A DNA stretch of 64,000 bases from an uncultured Prevotellaceae bacterium (GTDB lineage: Bacteria; Bacteroidota; Bacteroidia; Bacteroidales; Bacteroidaceae), in the NCBI GenBank assembly GCA_902776195.1, contig CACYPF010000017.1, positions 57,082-121,081 of the forward strand, read 5' to 3'. The position numbers were made by a program, and so were the translations under genes. Shown here piece by piece: positions 34,648 to 44,135 of this stretch. Each line of letters begins with the position of its first letter. Position 1 is the stretch's first letter. The notes under the pieces were generated by a model. The model saw only the letters and a program-made list of their open reading frames with translations. It did no database searches and had not been told where the DNA came from.

Positions 34648-35810
34648 TATGCTGTCTCTAACTGCTGCAAAGCCTGCAGAAGGATACATCTGGGCGTTCC
34701 GACGTTCATGCGCATAAAGCCCTCACCGCCTGGTCCGAACATCTCTCCGTCATTCAATGCGAGGTGTGCTTTGTTGACGAACAAGTCGATGAGTTGTTCG
34801 TGGCTTAATCCCAACTCACGGCAGTCGAGCCATACCAAAAAAGATGCTTGTGGTCGAAGCGGTTTTATCTTTGGCAAATGTTCCTTACAATACTCCTCCA
34901 CGAAACGGATATTCCCTTCCACGTAATGAAGCATCTCCTTGCGCCATGCCTCACCTTGTTGATAGGCGGCGATGGTGGCAATAGGGGAGAACAGGGGAGG
35001 ATCGTTCAACTCATTCGCCTCCAGCCATGTATAGAAACGACGGCGGATGGTGTCGTTGGGTACGATGGCATAACTGCTGACGATACCTGCGATATTAAAT
35101 GTCTTCGAAGGCGCTCCGAAGGTGATGCTGCACTGTGCTGCCTCCTCACTGACGGTGGCAAAGGGAACGTGGCGGTTGTCGAAGAGTGCCATGTCACTAT
35201 GTATCTCGTCCGACAGGACGAGGATGCCGTGCTGATAGCAGAAATGAGCTAACCGCCGGAGTGTCTCCTCTTTCCAACAGATGCCTGCGGGATTGTGAGG
35301 GTTGCTGAGAATCAGTATCTTGCACTGTTCGTCAGTGATCTGTTCCAACTGCTCAAAGTCCATGTCGTAAGTCCCGTCAGGCAGTCGCTTCAACGGATTA
35401 TACACCACCTTGCGCCCGTTACCTTGTGGGGTCAGCCGGAAAGGATGATAGACAGGAGGTTGGATGATCACCTTATCACCTTCCTTCGAGAACACATTAA
35501 CAGCCATCCCAATCCCTTTCACAATGCCGGGAATGTAGGTGAGCCACTTCCGTCGTACGTCCCACAGGTGATGGTCATGAACCCATCGGATGATGGTGTC
35601 CCACAGTTCCTCGGGTACCACCGTATAGCCGAATAAAGAGTGGTCGAGACGTTGCCGTAGCGCCTCTGTGATAAACGGCGGTGTCTCGAAGTCCATATCC
35701 GCCACCCACAGCGGGAGCAGGTCACTGCGTCCGTATCGTTCCAGCAGTACCCCGTGTTTCAGGTCACCGCTGCCACGACGGTCTATGATCTTGTCAAAAC
35801 TATAAGTCAT
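34635..35810 (-). CDS. MalY/PatB-type cystathionine beta-lyase (class I/II aminotransferase fold)
   Basis: PLP lyase giving homocysteine from cystathionine, or sulfide from cysteine. Features: DFETPPFITEAL at the N-terminus, NPHNPAG (Asn for PLP), SDEIHSDM and PLP Lys236 in GAPSKTFNIAG. 391 aa. Its start overlaps the end of the transsulfuration enzyme by 11 bp, so the two are translationally coupled. Confidence 0.88.
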   Translation of the reverse strand: MTYSFDKIIDRRGSGDLKHGVLLERYGRSDLLPLWVADMDFETPPFITEALRQRLDHSLFGYTVVPEELWDTIIRWVHDHHLWDVRRKWLTYIPGIVKGIGMAVNVFSKEGDKVIIQPPVYHPFRLTPQGNGRKVVYNPLKRLPDGTYDMDFEQLEQITDEQCKILILSNPHNPAGICWKEETLRRLAHFCYQHGILVLSDEIHSDMALFDNRHVPFATVSEEAAQCSITFGAPSKTFNIAGIVSSYAIVPNDTIRRRFYTWLEANELNDPPLFSPIATIAAYQQGEAWRKEMLHYVEGNIRFVEEYCKEHLPKIKPLRPQASFLVWLDCRELGLSHEQLIDLFVNKAHLALNDGEMFGPGGEGFMRMNVGTPRCILLQALQQLETAYTKR

Positions 35811-36981
35811 CTCCTAATGCTTGTTGGATATCCTCTAATAAATCATCTACTGCCTCCAGCCCTACTGACAGGCGGATGGTTGTCTGTCGCACATCCATCT
35901 TCTTCAACTGCTCCTCGGGGAAGAGTCCGAAGATGGTACTTGCCGGATGAATCGCCAGCGTGCGGTTGTCGAAGAGATTGGTAGCACGGTGGATGAGTAT
36001 CAGGCGATTGAGGAAACGGAAACACTCCTCCTTGCTCCTCAGGTCGATGGTCAGCATCGCCCCTGCCGTCTTCCCAAACTGACGCTGGGCGAGTTCGTGG
36101 TATGGGTTGTCCTCCAGTCCGATGTAGTTGACCTGCCGGATCGCACCCTGCTCCCGCAATGCCTTCGCCAACTGGAGGGCGTTGGCAGCCTGTCGCTGGT
36201 AGCGGGCATCGAGTGTCTCCAGTCCTAAGGTCTGCAGGTAGGCAGCCTGGGGTGTCATATAGGCACCGAGGTTAAACAGCAACTCATACTTGATGCGCTG
36301 GTTGATGAGCGGGAAGGTACCATAGTCGATGACCAGTCCGCCCAGGGAGGTACCGCCTCCCGAGAGATATTTCGTGCTGGACACCACTTCGATGTCCACG
36401 CCCAGTCCTTTCAGATGTGTCTCCGTGAAAGGAATCACCGTAGAGTCGGCAATCAAGGGGACTCCTCGCTGGTGGGCGATATCCGCAAGGGCGCGAAGGT
36501 CGGCGACCTCCAACTGCGGGTTGGTGACCACCTCCAGGAACACACAGCAGGTGTTCTCGTCGATGGCATCAGCCACCGCCTGCAGGTTGGTGAGGTCACG
36601 CAACCGCGGCTTTACGCCAAAACGCAACAGCGTGTTGCTGACCAAGGCGAGTGTATTGCCGAAGAGGTGGGTGGATGTCACGATATTCTTCCCTTGTGCA
36701 CTCACCGCAAGCAGGGTGTTACTGATAGCCGCCATCCCCGAGTTGAACGCCGTCACATGGGCTGCGTCCGTCAACAGCCTTACCCTCTGTTCGAGGTTCG
36801 TCACGGTAGGGTTTTCCACCCGGGCATAGTCGGGTGCCTTGACACGGTTGCAGAAAGCATCCGCCATCAGTTGGGCATCCTCAAACTCAAAGGCAACGTT
36901 ATGGTATACTGGTACGGCGAGCGAGCCATAGGCATCGGGGCGTACATAAGGGGTGTCAATAGCAATGGTCTGTTTCTTCAT
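35800..36981 (-). CDS. Transsulfuration-family PLP enzyme (cystathionine gamma-synthase / O-acetylhomoserine sulfhydrylase type)
   Basis: Joins sulfide or cysteine to activated homoserine. PLP Lys204 in VVSSTKYLSGGG, Asp in IADSTVIPF, and the tyrosine/arginine motif DYARVENPTV. 393 aa, full length. MetA in this window carries the acetyl-type residue, so the likely substrate is O-acetylhomoserine. Gene order regulator, this gene, malY-like suggests a single operon making homocysteine; exact specificity cannot be read from sequence. Confidence 0.88.
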   Translation of the reverse strand: MKKQTIAIDTPYVRPDAYGSLAVPVYHNVAFEFEDAQLMADAFCNRVKAPDYARVENPTVTNLEQRVRLLTDAAHVTAFNSGMAAISNTLLAVSAQGKNIVTSTHLFGNTLALVSNTLLRFGVKPRLRDLTNLQAVADAIDENTCCVFLEVVTNPQLEVADLRALADIAHQRGVPLIADSTVIPFTETHLKGLGVDIEVVSSTKYLSGGGTSLGGLVIDYGTFPLINQRIKYELLFNLGAYMTPQAAYLQTLGLETLDARYQRQAANALQLAKALREQGAIRQVNYIGLEDNPYHELAQRQFGKTAGAMLTIDLRSKEECFRFLNRLILIHRATNLFDNRTLAIHPASTIFGLFPEEQLKKMDVRQTTIRLSVGLEAVDDLLEDIQQALGDDL

Positions 36982-37002
36982 CTCTCAATAATCATCTTTA
37001 AA

Positions 37003-37647
37003 CTAAATATAAAACTCCGACGGGTCAACCAGTCCGGCACGGAAAGCGTATTTCACGGCTTCGTGGGCGGTGTTCACCTGTAGTTTTCTGAAAATATTCT
37101 TCTTATGGGTATTCACCGTATGGATACTGGAGTAACGCTCGTAGGCAATCTCCTTGGTGGTCTTGCCCTGTGCTACCCCGCGCAGGATCTCTATCTCTGT
37201 GTGTGTCAGAACTTTCGAATGCAACTCCTCGTCAGCCTGCTGACAGATCAATACCTCTGCGGCACGCTGACAGAGATAGCGCTCGCCACGCATCGCATAC
37301 TCGATGGCATGATGGAACAACTTGAGAGGGGAGTCCTTGAAAACGATACTCACATGACGGACGGTATAGACCAGTTTGCGCATCAACGACACCGTCAGGT
37401 CGTCGCTTGTCATGATCCACAATGCTTTGGGGAACCGCTCAATGATAATCAGCAACTGCTCCTCGTCCTGTATATTAAATAAGGTATAGTCGATGATGAC
37501 AATACTCTTCTCGTCAGCCTGCAGCTGTTTGAGCAGTTGCTCCTTGTCCGTGACATGGTGGAGGGTCGCACTCTCATGCTCACGGATCAGCGTCTTGAGG
37601 GCATACGCCGTCAGTTCTTGGTTGTCTGCTAAGATAAAATTCACCAT
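37003..37647 (-). CDS. LuxR/NarL-family response regulator (candidate regulator of sulfur genes)
   Basis: Receiver domain about 1-120 with phospho-acceptor Asp53 (IIDYTL), Thr80 and Lys104; one of the usual acidic pair is replaced (ILADNQ). LuxR-type helix-turn-helix about 147-205 (LTHTEIEILRGVAQGKTTKEIAYERYSS). 214 aa. No histidine kinase is adjacent. It opens the operon with the transsulfuration genes (21 bp gap) and has a dyad operator upstream, so it probably controls itself and the other copies. That link is inference. Confidence 0.88.
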   Translation of the reverse strand: MVNFILADNQELTAYALKTLIREHESATLHHVTDKEQLLKQLQADEKSIVIIDYTLFNIQDEEQLLIIIERFPKALWIMTSDDLTVSLMRKLVYTVRHVSIVFKDSPLKLFHHAIEYAMRGERYLCQRAAEVLICQQADEELHSKVLTHTEIEILRGVAQGKTTKEIAYERYSSIHTVNTHKKNIFRKLQVNTAHEAVKYAFRAGLVDPSEFYI

Positions 37648-37674
37648 ACTTTTGTCTCATTTAGTTTCTGAGTG

Positions 37675-37705
37675 CAAAGGTATGGTGATTCGGGATGGTA
37701 TGCAA
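37675..37705 (-). promoter_or_regulatory. Promoter of the response regulator / transsulfuration operon
   Basis: Minus strand: TTG (37705-37703), 20 bp, then TACCTTTG (37682-37675), with the regulator start about 28 bp downstream. Confidence 0.85.
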
Positions 37706-37728
37706 TACCGCTTTTCGGTTATTCTGCC

Positions 37729-37744
37729 TACCATACGTTAGGTA
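37729..37744. promoter_or_regulatory. 16-bp dyad operator, copy 3
   Basis: TACCATACGTTAGGTA. Centre 54.5 bp upstream of TACCTTTG. It lies in the gap between the tex stop at 37752 and the regulator. Confidence 0.83.
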
Positions 37745-37751
37745 TATCGCT

Positions 37752-39911
37752 CTACTGGCTCACGCCTTTCATGCTGAGAGAGATGCGGTGGCGGCGCAGG
37801 TCGACTTCCAACACCCGGACCCTGACATGCTGGTGCAAGCGAACTACCTGCGTGGGGTCACTGACGTATTTGTCGGCAAGTTGGGAGATATGCACCAGTC
37901 CGTCTTGATGGACACCGATATCCACGAAAGCGCCGAAGTTGGTGATATTCGTCACAATACCAGGTAGTTCCATTCCCTCGTGCAAGTCTTCTGTAGTCTG
38001 CACATTGGGGTCGAACTCAAATTCCTCTATCTGTTCACGTGGGTCACGGCCGGGCTTCTCCAACTCCTTCATGATATCCGTGAGGGTAGGAAGTCCGATA
38101 GTATCTGTCACATAGTGGCGGATATCAATCTGAGACCGTTTTTCCTTATTACTGATAAGGTCGGCAACACTGCAATGGCAGTCTTTCGCCATCTGTTCCA
38201 CCACGGCATAGCTCTCAGGGTGGACGGCACTGTTGTCGAGCGGGTTCTTTGCCTCTGTGATGCGTAGGAAACCCGCACACTGCTGGAAGGCGGCAGGTCC
38301 CAGGCGTGGTACTTTCTTCAGTTGTGCCCGACTGGTGAACGCCCCGTTCTCCCTGCGGTAGTCCACGATATTCTTGGCAAGGACGGGACCCAGTCCGCTG
38401 ACATACATCAGCAAGTGCTGTGATGCCGTATTCAGGTTGACACCCACGAGGTTCACACAGCTCTCCACCGTCTGGTCGAGCGAGTGCTTGAGTTTCGTCT
38501 GGTCGACATCATGCTGATATTGTCCCACACCGATACTCTTTGGGTCTATCTTCACCAGTTCGGCAAGCGGGTCCATCAACCGCCGTCCGATGCTGACGGC
38601 ACCGCGAACGGTGACATCCTCGTCGGGGAATTCCTCACGTGCCGTCGCTGAGGCGGAATAGACGGAGGCACCGTCCTCACTGACGACGAAGATCTTAGGG
38701 AGGGTAGGTGTTGTAGGGTAGGATTTAAGGGTGTCGACTACGAAATCTTTCGTCTCACGACTTGCCGTACCGTTGCCGATAGCTATCGCCTCGATATGGT
38801 AATCGGCAATCATCTGCTGGACATGGACGGTAGCCTGCATGCGGTGGTTGACGGGAGGGTGGGGGAAGATCGCCTCGTGGTGTAGGAGGTTACCCTGTGC
38901 GTCCAGGCAGACCACCTTACAACCCGTACGGAAGCCCGGGTCGATGCCCATCACCCGTTTCTGTCCCAATGGTGCCCCCAGCAGTAACTGTCGCAGGTTC
39001 TCCGTGAATACCTTGATGGCATCCTCGTCAGCCTTCTCCTTGCTGAGGTTGGCAAATTCCGTCTCGATGGAGGGACACAGCAAACGCTTGTAGCCGTCCT
39101 CCACCGCCTCGGCGACGAGACGCTGACAGGCACCGTTGCCACGGACGTAGTTGCGTTGCAGTCTGCTGACCGCCTCGTCATCATCAATCGTGATGCTGAC
39201 CTGCAGGATGCCCTCGCTCTCCCCGCGGCGCATGGCAAGCAGACGGTGGGACGAACAGCGTTTCAAGGGTTCCTCCCAGTCGAAATAGTCAGAGTATTTC
39301 GCTGCCTCATCCGTGTCTTTCTTAGCCTTGACGACCTTTGAGACGATGAAAGCCTCACGACGGAAGGCACTGCGTATCTGGTTACGACTTCTTTCCTCCT
39401 CGCTGACCTGTTCGGCGATGATGTCCTTGGCACCTTGGAGCGCCTGCTCAGTGTCGGTAATATCCCCCTTGACGAAACGCTTGGCGGCGGTCTCGGGATG
39501 CTGCTCCCGTTGGAGCATGAGCAAGGTGGCAAGTGGTTCCAGTCCCTGTTCCCTTGCCACTTGGGCACGAGTGCGCCGTTTGGGTTTATAAGGCAGGTAG
39601 ATATCCTCCAGTGTGGTGGACTCCCAGCAGTCGTTGATGCGTTTCTGCAACTCAGCAGTCATCTTTCCCTGTTCGGTGATGGTCTTGACAACCGTCTCCT
39701 TGCGTTTCGCAATCTCCTGTAGTCCCGTCAACCGGTTGCTGATGGCAGTGATCTGTACCTCGTCAAGACCACCCGTCCGTTCCTTACGGTAGCGGGAGAT
39801 AAAGGGGATGGTACACCCCTCGTCCAACAGTTTCAGGGTGTTCTCAACGGCATGCTCTTGCAGGTGCAGCTCACTGGCAATCAATTGAGTGAATATCTTC
39901 AGATGTTCCAT
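37752..39911 (-). CDS. tex: RNA-binding transcription accessory protein Tex
   Basis: Modular nucleic-acid-binding protein acting on transcription elongation. N-terminal helical Tex domain (AVENTLKLLDEGCTIPFISRYRKERTGGLDE), YqgF-like domain (MGIDPGFRTGCKVVCLDAQGN), HhH region (LMYVSGLGPVLAKNIVDYR) and C-terminal S1 domain (GIVTNITNFGAFVDIGVHQDGLVHISQ, about 645-719). 719 aa, normal length. Confidence 0.95.
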   Translation of the reverse strand: MEHLKIFTQLIASELHLQEHAVENTLKLLDEGCTIPFISRYRKERTGGLDEVQITAISNRLTGLQEIAKRKETVVKTITEQGKMTAELQKRINDCWESTTLEDIYLPYKPKRRTRAQVAREQGLEPLATLLMLQREQHPETAAKRFVKGDITDTEQALQGAKDIIAEQVSEEERSRNQIRSAFRREAFIVSKVVKAKKDTDEAAKYSDYFDWEEPLKRCSSHRLLAMRRGESEGILQVSITIDDDEAVSRLQRNYVRGNGACQRLVAEAVEDGYKRLLCPSIETEFANLSKEKADEDAIKVFTENLRQLLLGAPLGQKRVMGIDPGFRTGCKVVCLDAQGNLLHHEAIFPHPPVNHRMQATVHVQQMIADYHIEAIAIGNGTASRETKDFVVDTLKSYPTTPTLPKIFVVSEDGASVYSASATAREEFPDEDVTVRGAVSIGRRLMDPLAELVKIDPKSIGVGQYQHDVDQTKLKHSLDQTVESCVNLVGVNLNTASQHLLMYVSGLGPVLAKNIVDYRRENGAFTSRAQLKKVPRLGPAAFQQCAGFLRITEAKNPLDNSAVHPESYAVVEQMAKDCHCSVADLISNKEKRSQIDIRHYVTDTIGLPTLTDIMKELEKPGRDPREQIEEFEFDPNVQTTEDLHEGMELPGIVTNITNFGAFVDIGVHQDGLVHISQLADKYVSDPTQVVRLHQHVRVRVLEVDLRRHRISLSMKGVSQ

Positions 39912-39930
39912 ATTATGATGTTTAGTGCTA

Positions 39931-40020
39931 CAAAAGTACGGAAAAAATATGAGAGAGTCCCCTCCGCCAACTAATATTTATTAATTTATTTTGCATTCTA
40001 TCTGTTTTTCATTACCTTTG
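39931..40020. promoter_or_regulatory. Divergent promoters of tex and the ABC-F gene
   Basis: Minus strand: TACTTTTG (39938-39931) for tex. Plus strand: TTG at 39991-39993, 19 bp, TACCTTTG at 40013-40020 for the ABC-F gene. The tex -7 box is not backed by a clear TTG. Confidence 0.6.
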
Positions 40021-40040
40021 CAACCCAAATAAAGAGCAAG

Positions 40041-41972
40041 ATGATTTCCGTAGAAGGACTATGTGTCGAGTTCAGTGCCAAGCCATTGTTCACCAATGCC
40101 AGTTTCGTGGTGAACGACCGTGACCGTATTGCCTTGGTGGGTAAGAACGGGGCAGGGAAGTCGACATTACTCAAGATACTATGTGGGAAGCAGCAACCCA
40201 CCAGCGGTGTGGTGAGCATCCCCAACGATACGACTATCGGTTATCTGCCGCAGGTGATGAACCTGCAGGATGATACCACCGTAAGGGAGGAGGCGCAGAA
40301 AGCCTTTTCCTCTACCCGTGAGTTGAAGGACCGCATCGACCGCATGAACCAGCAGCTGGCGGAGCGTACCGATTATGAGAGTGCCGACTATCTGGCACTG
40401 GTGGAGCGCTTTACCCAGGAGCATGACCGTTATATGATGCTGGGAGCGGAAAACAATGAGGCGGAGATGGAGCGTACCCTCATTGGCCTGGGCTTCGAGC
40501 GTACTGACTTCGACCGTCCCACCAAAGAGTTCTCGGGTGGTTGGCGTATGCGTATCGAACTCGCCAAGATCCTGTTGCAGAAACCCGACGTGCTGTTGCT
40601 GGACGAGCCCACCAACCACTTGGATATCGAGTCCATACAGTGGCTGGAGCAGTTCCTGGCGCAGAGTGCCAAGGCTGTCGTACTGGTCAGTCACGACCGT
40701 GCGTTCATCAATCACGTCTCGAACCGCACGTTGGAGATATCCTGTGGACACATCGTAGACTATAAGGTGAAGTATGACGAGTATGTCGTACTTCGCAGAG
40801 AGCGGCGTGAGCAACAGCAGCGTGCTTACGAGAACCAGCAGAAGGAGATCGCTGATATGCGTCAGTTCATCGAGCGGTTCCGCTATCAGGCGACCAAGGC
40901 GGTACAGGTACAGCAGAAAATCAAGCAACTGGAGAAAATCGTACCTATCGAGGTGGACGAGGTGGACAATGCCGCCATGCATCTGAAGTTCCCGCCTTGT
41001 CTGCGCAGCGGTGACTATCCTGTCATTTGTGAGGATGTCAGGAAAGCATACGGCGACCATACGGTGTTCTCTCATGTCAACCTGACGATCAAGCGGGGAG
41101 AGAAAGTGGCATTCGTGGGAAAGAACGGTGAAGGTAAGTCTACCCTTGTGAAGTGTATCATGGGAGAGATACCATTTGATGGTAATCTGAAAGTCGGACA
41201 TAATATCCAGATAGGGTATTTCGCCCAGAACCAGGCACAGCTGCTCGACGAGTCGCTGACCGTCTTCCAGACCATCGACTATGTGGCGAAGGGTGATGTC
41301 CGCCTGCGCATCAATGATATCTTAGGAGCCTTTATGTTTGGTGGGGAGGCTTCGGAAAAGAAAGTGAAGGTACTCAGTGGCGGGGAGCGCAGTCGACTGG
41401 CAATGATCCGTCTGTTGCTGGAGCCCGTCAACCTCCTGATACTCGACGAGCCCACCAATCATCTGGACATGCCTTCCAAGGATGTGCTGAAGGAAGCCAT
41501 CAAGGCTTTCGATGGTACCGCCATCATCGTCAGCCACGACCGTGAGTTCCTGGACGGACTCGTGACGAAGGTCTATGAGTTCGGAGGCGGTAAGGTCAGG
41601 GAACATCTGGGCGGTATCTATGACTTCCTGCAGTCGAGACAGATAAATGATCTTTCCCAGTTGCAGTGCGCTCCGAGTGTTCAGAATGCTCCGAGTGTTC
41701 AGAATGTTCCGAATATTCCGAAGAATCAGAACTATGCGGAACGTAAGGAGCAACAGAAGAAACTGCGCAAGGCGGAGCGTGCCGTGGAGGAGTCGGAGCG
41801 TAAGATCAGTGACATGGAACGGCGGTTGAAGGAACTCGACCAGTTGTTGATGGACCCGGTGAATGCCTCGAATATGGAGATGGTCACGGAATACACGACC
41901 ATCAAGAAATCCCTGGACGAGGAGGTGGAACGCTGGGAGAAACTATCGGAAGAATTAGAACAACTAACATAA
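40041..41972 (+). CDS. ABC-F family ATPase
   Basis: Two ABC domains on one chain without membrane segments; ABC-F proteins act on ribosomes. Walker A GKNGAGKST and GKNGEGKST, signatures SGGWRMR and SGGERSR, Walker B LLLDEPTNHLD twice. Linker about 250-310 and a C-terminal coiled coil (about 570-643). Between them (41670-41723) lie three in-frame 18-bp repeats encoding APSVQN variants. 643 aa. The M13 peptidase gene begins 9 bp after the stop. Confidence 0.93.
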   Translation: MISVEGLCVEFSAKPLFTNASFVVNDRDRIALVGKNGAGKSTLLKILCGKQQPTSGVVSIPNDTTIGYLPQVMNLQDDTTVREEAQKAFSSTRELKDRIDRMNQQLAERTDYESADYLALVERFTQEHDRYMMLGAENNEAEMERTLIGLGFERTDFDRPTKEFSGGWRMRIELAKILLQKPDVLLLDEPTNHLDIESIQWLEQFLAQSAKAVVLVSHDRAFINHVSNRTLEISCGHIVDYKVKYDEYVVLRRERREQQQRAYENQQKEIADMRQFIERFRYQATKAVQVQQKIKQLEKIVPIEVDEVDNAAMHLKFPPCLRSGDYPVICEDVRKAYGDHTVFSHVNLTIKRGEKVAFVGKNGEGKSTLVKCIMGEIPFDGNLKVGHNIQIGYFAQNQAQLLDESLTVFQTIDYVAKGDVRLRINDILGAFMFGGEASEKKVKVLSGGERSRLAMIRLLLEPVNLLILDEPTNHLDMPSKDVLKEAIKAFDGTAIIVSHDREFLDGLVTKVYEFGGGKVREHLGGIYDFLQSRQINDLSQLQCAPSVQNAPSVQNVPNIPKNQNYAERKEQQKKLRKAERAVEESERKISDMERRLKELDQLLMDPVNASNMEMVTEYTTIKKSLDEEVERWEKLSEELEQLT

Positions 41973-41981
41973 AACGAACAA

Positions 41982-44021
41982 ATGAAAATCAAAGGAGTAA
42001 TCATGATGATGGCATTATCATCAATGTCAATGACTGCCTTGGCGCAGTCACAACTGAGGTCAGGTATAGACCTGACGGACCTCCATCAGCAGGTAAATCC
42101 TGGTGAGGACTTCTACGACTATGCTTGTGGCGGTTGGATGCAGAAGAATCCATTGCCTGCCGCTTATTCCCGTTATGGCAGTTTCGACCGTCTTGCCGAG
42201 GATAATAACAAGCGTATCAATGGTATCTTGAAGGAGTTGCAGGAAAAGACCTATCCGCAGGGTAGTGTGGAGCAGAAACTGAGCGACCTGTATAAGCTTG
42301 CCATGGACTCTGCGCGTCGGGAGAAAGAAGGACTTGCTCCTGCCATGGGGATCATCAGAAAGATGGAGGCGGCAAAGACCGTCGACCAGCTTTTCGCCAT
42401 CCAGTTGGAGATGATGCCCTATGGTGACGCAGAGTTTTTCTATGCCTATCTGGGTGCTGACGACAAGAACGCGTCACAGAACATCCTGAATATCAGCCAG
42501 GGAGGTCTTACCCTCGGTCAGAAAGACTACTATCTGGAGACGGATGAGGCTACCACGAAGATCCGTGAGAGCTATAAGCAGCACATCGTGCGTATGTTCC
42601 AACTCTTCGGTTTCAAGAAAGGGGCTGCGGAGAAGAAAATGAAGAATATCTTCAAGGTGGAGCTTGCTCTTGCCAAGGTGTCCAAGTCACGTACTGAGTT
42701 GCGTGACCCGATCGCCAACTATAACAAAATGACGCTGAAGGAGTTTGACGCTAAATATCCTCATTTCCAGTTGGAGAAACAGATGAATGCCAAGGGTATC
42801 GCCAGCCAGTATATTCAGGAGATGGTCGTGGGACAGCCAGACTTCATGGCTGGTGCCGACCAGCTCTTCTCAAAGATAACACCCGCCGAGTACCGTGACT
42901 ATATGGAGTGGGGAATTATCCATTCTGCCGCAGGACTGTTGAATGACGAGGTGCGTGCGGAGAACTTCGACTTCTTCGGAAAGGTGATGTCAGGAAGGAA
43001 AGAGGACCATCCCCTGTGGCGTCGTGCGACCAATCAGGTTCAGGGACAGATGGGTGAGGCTCTCGGTAAGATTTATGTGGAGAAATACTTCCCTGCCTCT
43101 TCCAAGGAGCGTATGAAGACGCTGGTGGAGAACCTCCGTATAAGTCTCGGTGAGCGTATCGCCGCCCAGGATTGGATGGACGACTCGACGAAGGTGAATG
43201 CCTTGTTGAAGTTGAATACCTTCTATGTGAAGATTGGTTATCCTGATCATTGGACGGATATGTCAGACTTGAAGATTGATGCGAAAAAATCTTACTATGA
43301 GAATATGCAGGAGTGTTACCGTTTTTGGACGAAATTGCGTATTAGCCAGAAGGCAGGGAAACCCGTTGACCGGGAGGAGTGGCATATGACTCCACAGACG
43401 GTTAATGCCTACTATAACCCAACGACTAATGAGATTTGTTTCCCTGCTGGTATCCTGCAAGTTCCGTTCTTTGACCCGACGGCGGACGATGCCTTCAACT
43501 ATGGCGCTATCGGCGTCGTCATCGGTCATGAGATGACTCACGGCTTTGATGACCAGGGACGCCGCTTCGACAAGGATGGTAATATGCACGACTGGTGGAC
43601 GGAGTCGGATGGAAAAAACTTTACAGAGAGAACGGATAAGTATGCCGACTTCTTCTCAGGTATCAAAGTGTTGCCCGACCTGAACGGAAACGGTCGTCTG
43701 ACCTTAGGTGAGAACCTTGCCGACCATGGCGGTCTGCAGGTGGCATGGTATGCTTACAAGAATGCTACCAAGCGCAGTCCGCTGCCAGAGATAGACGGAT
43801 TGACCGCTGACCAGCGTTTCTTCCTTGCCTATGCTGGAGTGTGGGCAGGAAACATCACAGAGGCTGAGATCCGCAACCGTACCAAGAGCGATCCTCACTC
43901 ACTGGGCCGCTGGCGTGTCAATGGTGCCCTTCCGCACATCGATATGTGGTATGAGGCTTTCGGAATCAAGGCAGGCGATAAGATGTATATCCCAAAGGAA
44001 AAACGCCTTTCATTGTGGTAA
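41982..44021 (+). CDS. M13-family zinc metallopeptidase, exported
   Basis: Neprilysin/PepO-like peptidase. Signal peptide to about residue 20 (ALSSMSMTALAQS). Zinc motif HEMTH in VIGHEMTHGFDDQGRRFD, third ligand in the downstream GENLADHGG and the NAYYNP motif before it. The N-terminal helical domain begins GEDFYDYACGGWMQKNP. 679 aa, normal length. A terminator follows. Confidence 0.93.
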   Translation: MKIKGVIMMMALSSMSMTALAQSQLRSGIDLTDLHQQVNPGEDFYDYACGGWMQKNPLPAAYSRYGSFDRLAEDNNKRINGILKELQEKTYPQGSVEQKLSDLYKLAMDSARREKEGLAPAMGIIRKMEAAKTVDQLFAIQLEMMPYGDAEFFYAYLGADDKNASQNILNISQGGLTLGQKDYYLETDEATTKIRESYKQHIVRMFQLFGFKKGAAEKKMKNIFKVELALAKVSKSRTELRDPIANYNKMTLKEFDAKYPHFQLEKQMNAKGIASQYIQEMVVGQPDFMAGADQLFSKITPAEYRDYMEWGIIHSAAGLLNDEVRAENFDFFGKVMSGRKEDHPLWRRATNQVQGQMGEALGKIYVEKYFPASSKERMKTLVENLRISLGERIAAQDWMDDSTKVNALLKLNTFYVKIGYPDHWTDMSDLKIDAKKSYYENMQECYRFWTKLRISQKAGKPVDREEWHMTPQTVNAYYNPTTNEICFPAGILQVPFFDPTADDAFNYGAIGVVIGHEMTHGFDDQGRRFDKDGNMHDWWTESDGKNFTERTDKYADFFSGIKVLPDLNGNGRLTLGENLADHGGLQVAWYAYKNATKRSPLPEIDGLTADQRFFLAYAGVWAGNITEAEIRNRTKSDPHSLGRWRVNGALPHIDMWYEAFGIKAGDKMYIPKEKRLSLW

Positions 44022-44045
44022 ATTACAGATAAATTTCAGAAAAAT

Positions 44046-44078
44046 GCCGTCGTAAATATAAATTTACGGCGGTTTTTT
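44046..44078 (+). terminator. Rho-independent terminator after the M13 gene
   Basis: 12-bp stem GCCGTCGTAAAT with ATTTACGGCGGT (two G-T pairs), short loop, then six T. Confidence 0.9.
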
Positions 44079-44108
44079 GTTTAATTTAAAAATTAATTAC
44101 TATCTTTG
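44077..44108 (+). promoter_or_regulatory. Promoter of the kinase-AAA-FHA-PP2C cassette
   Basis: TTG at 44077-44079 (overlapping the terminator tail), 21 bp, TATCTTTG at 44101-44108. It places the start of the first gene at 44136, not further upstream. Confidence 0.75.
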
Positions 44109-44135
44109 CAACTTAATAAATGCTATCCTAAAAGT

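Noticed and set aside
40179-41201. 340-codon antisense frame under the ABC-F gene
   Set aside because: The ABC motifs on the plus strand explain the sequence.
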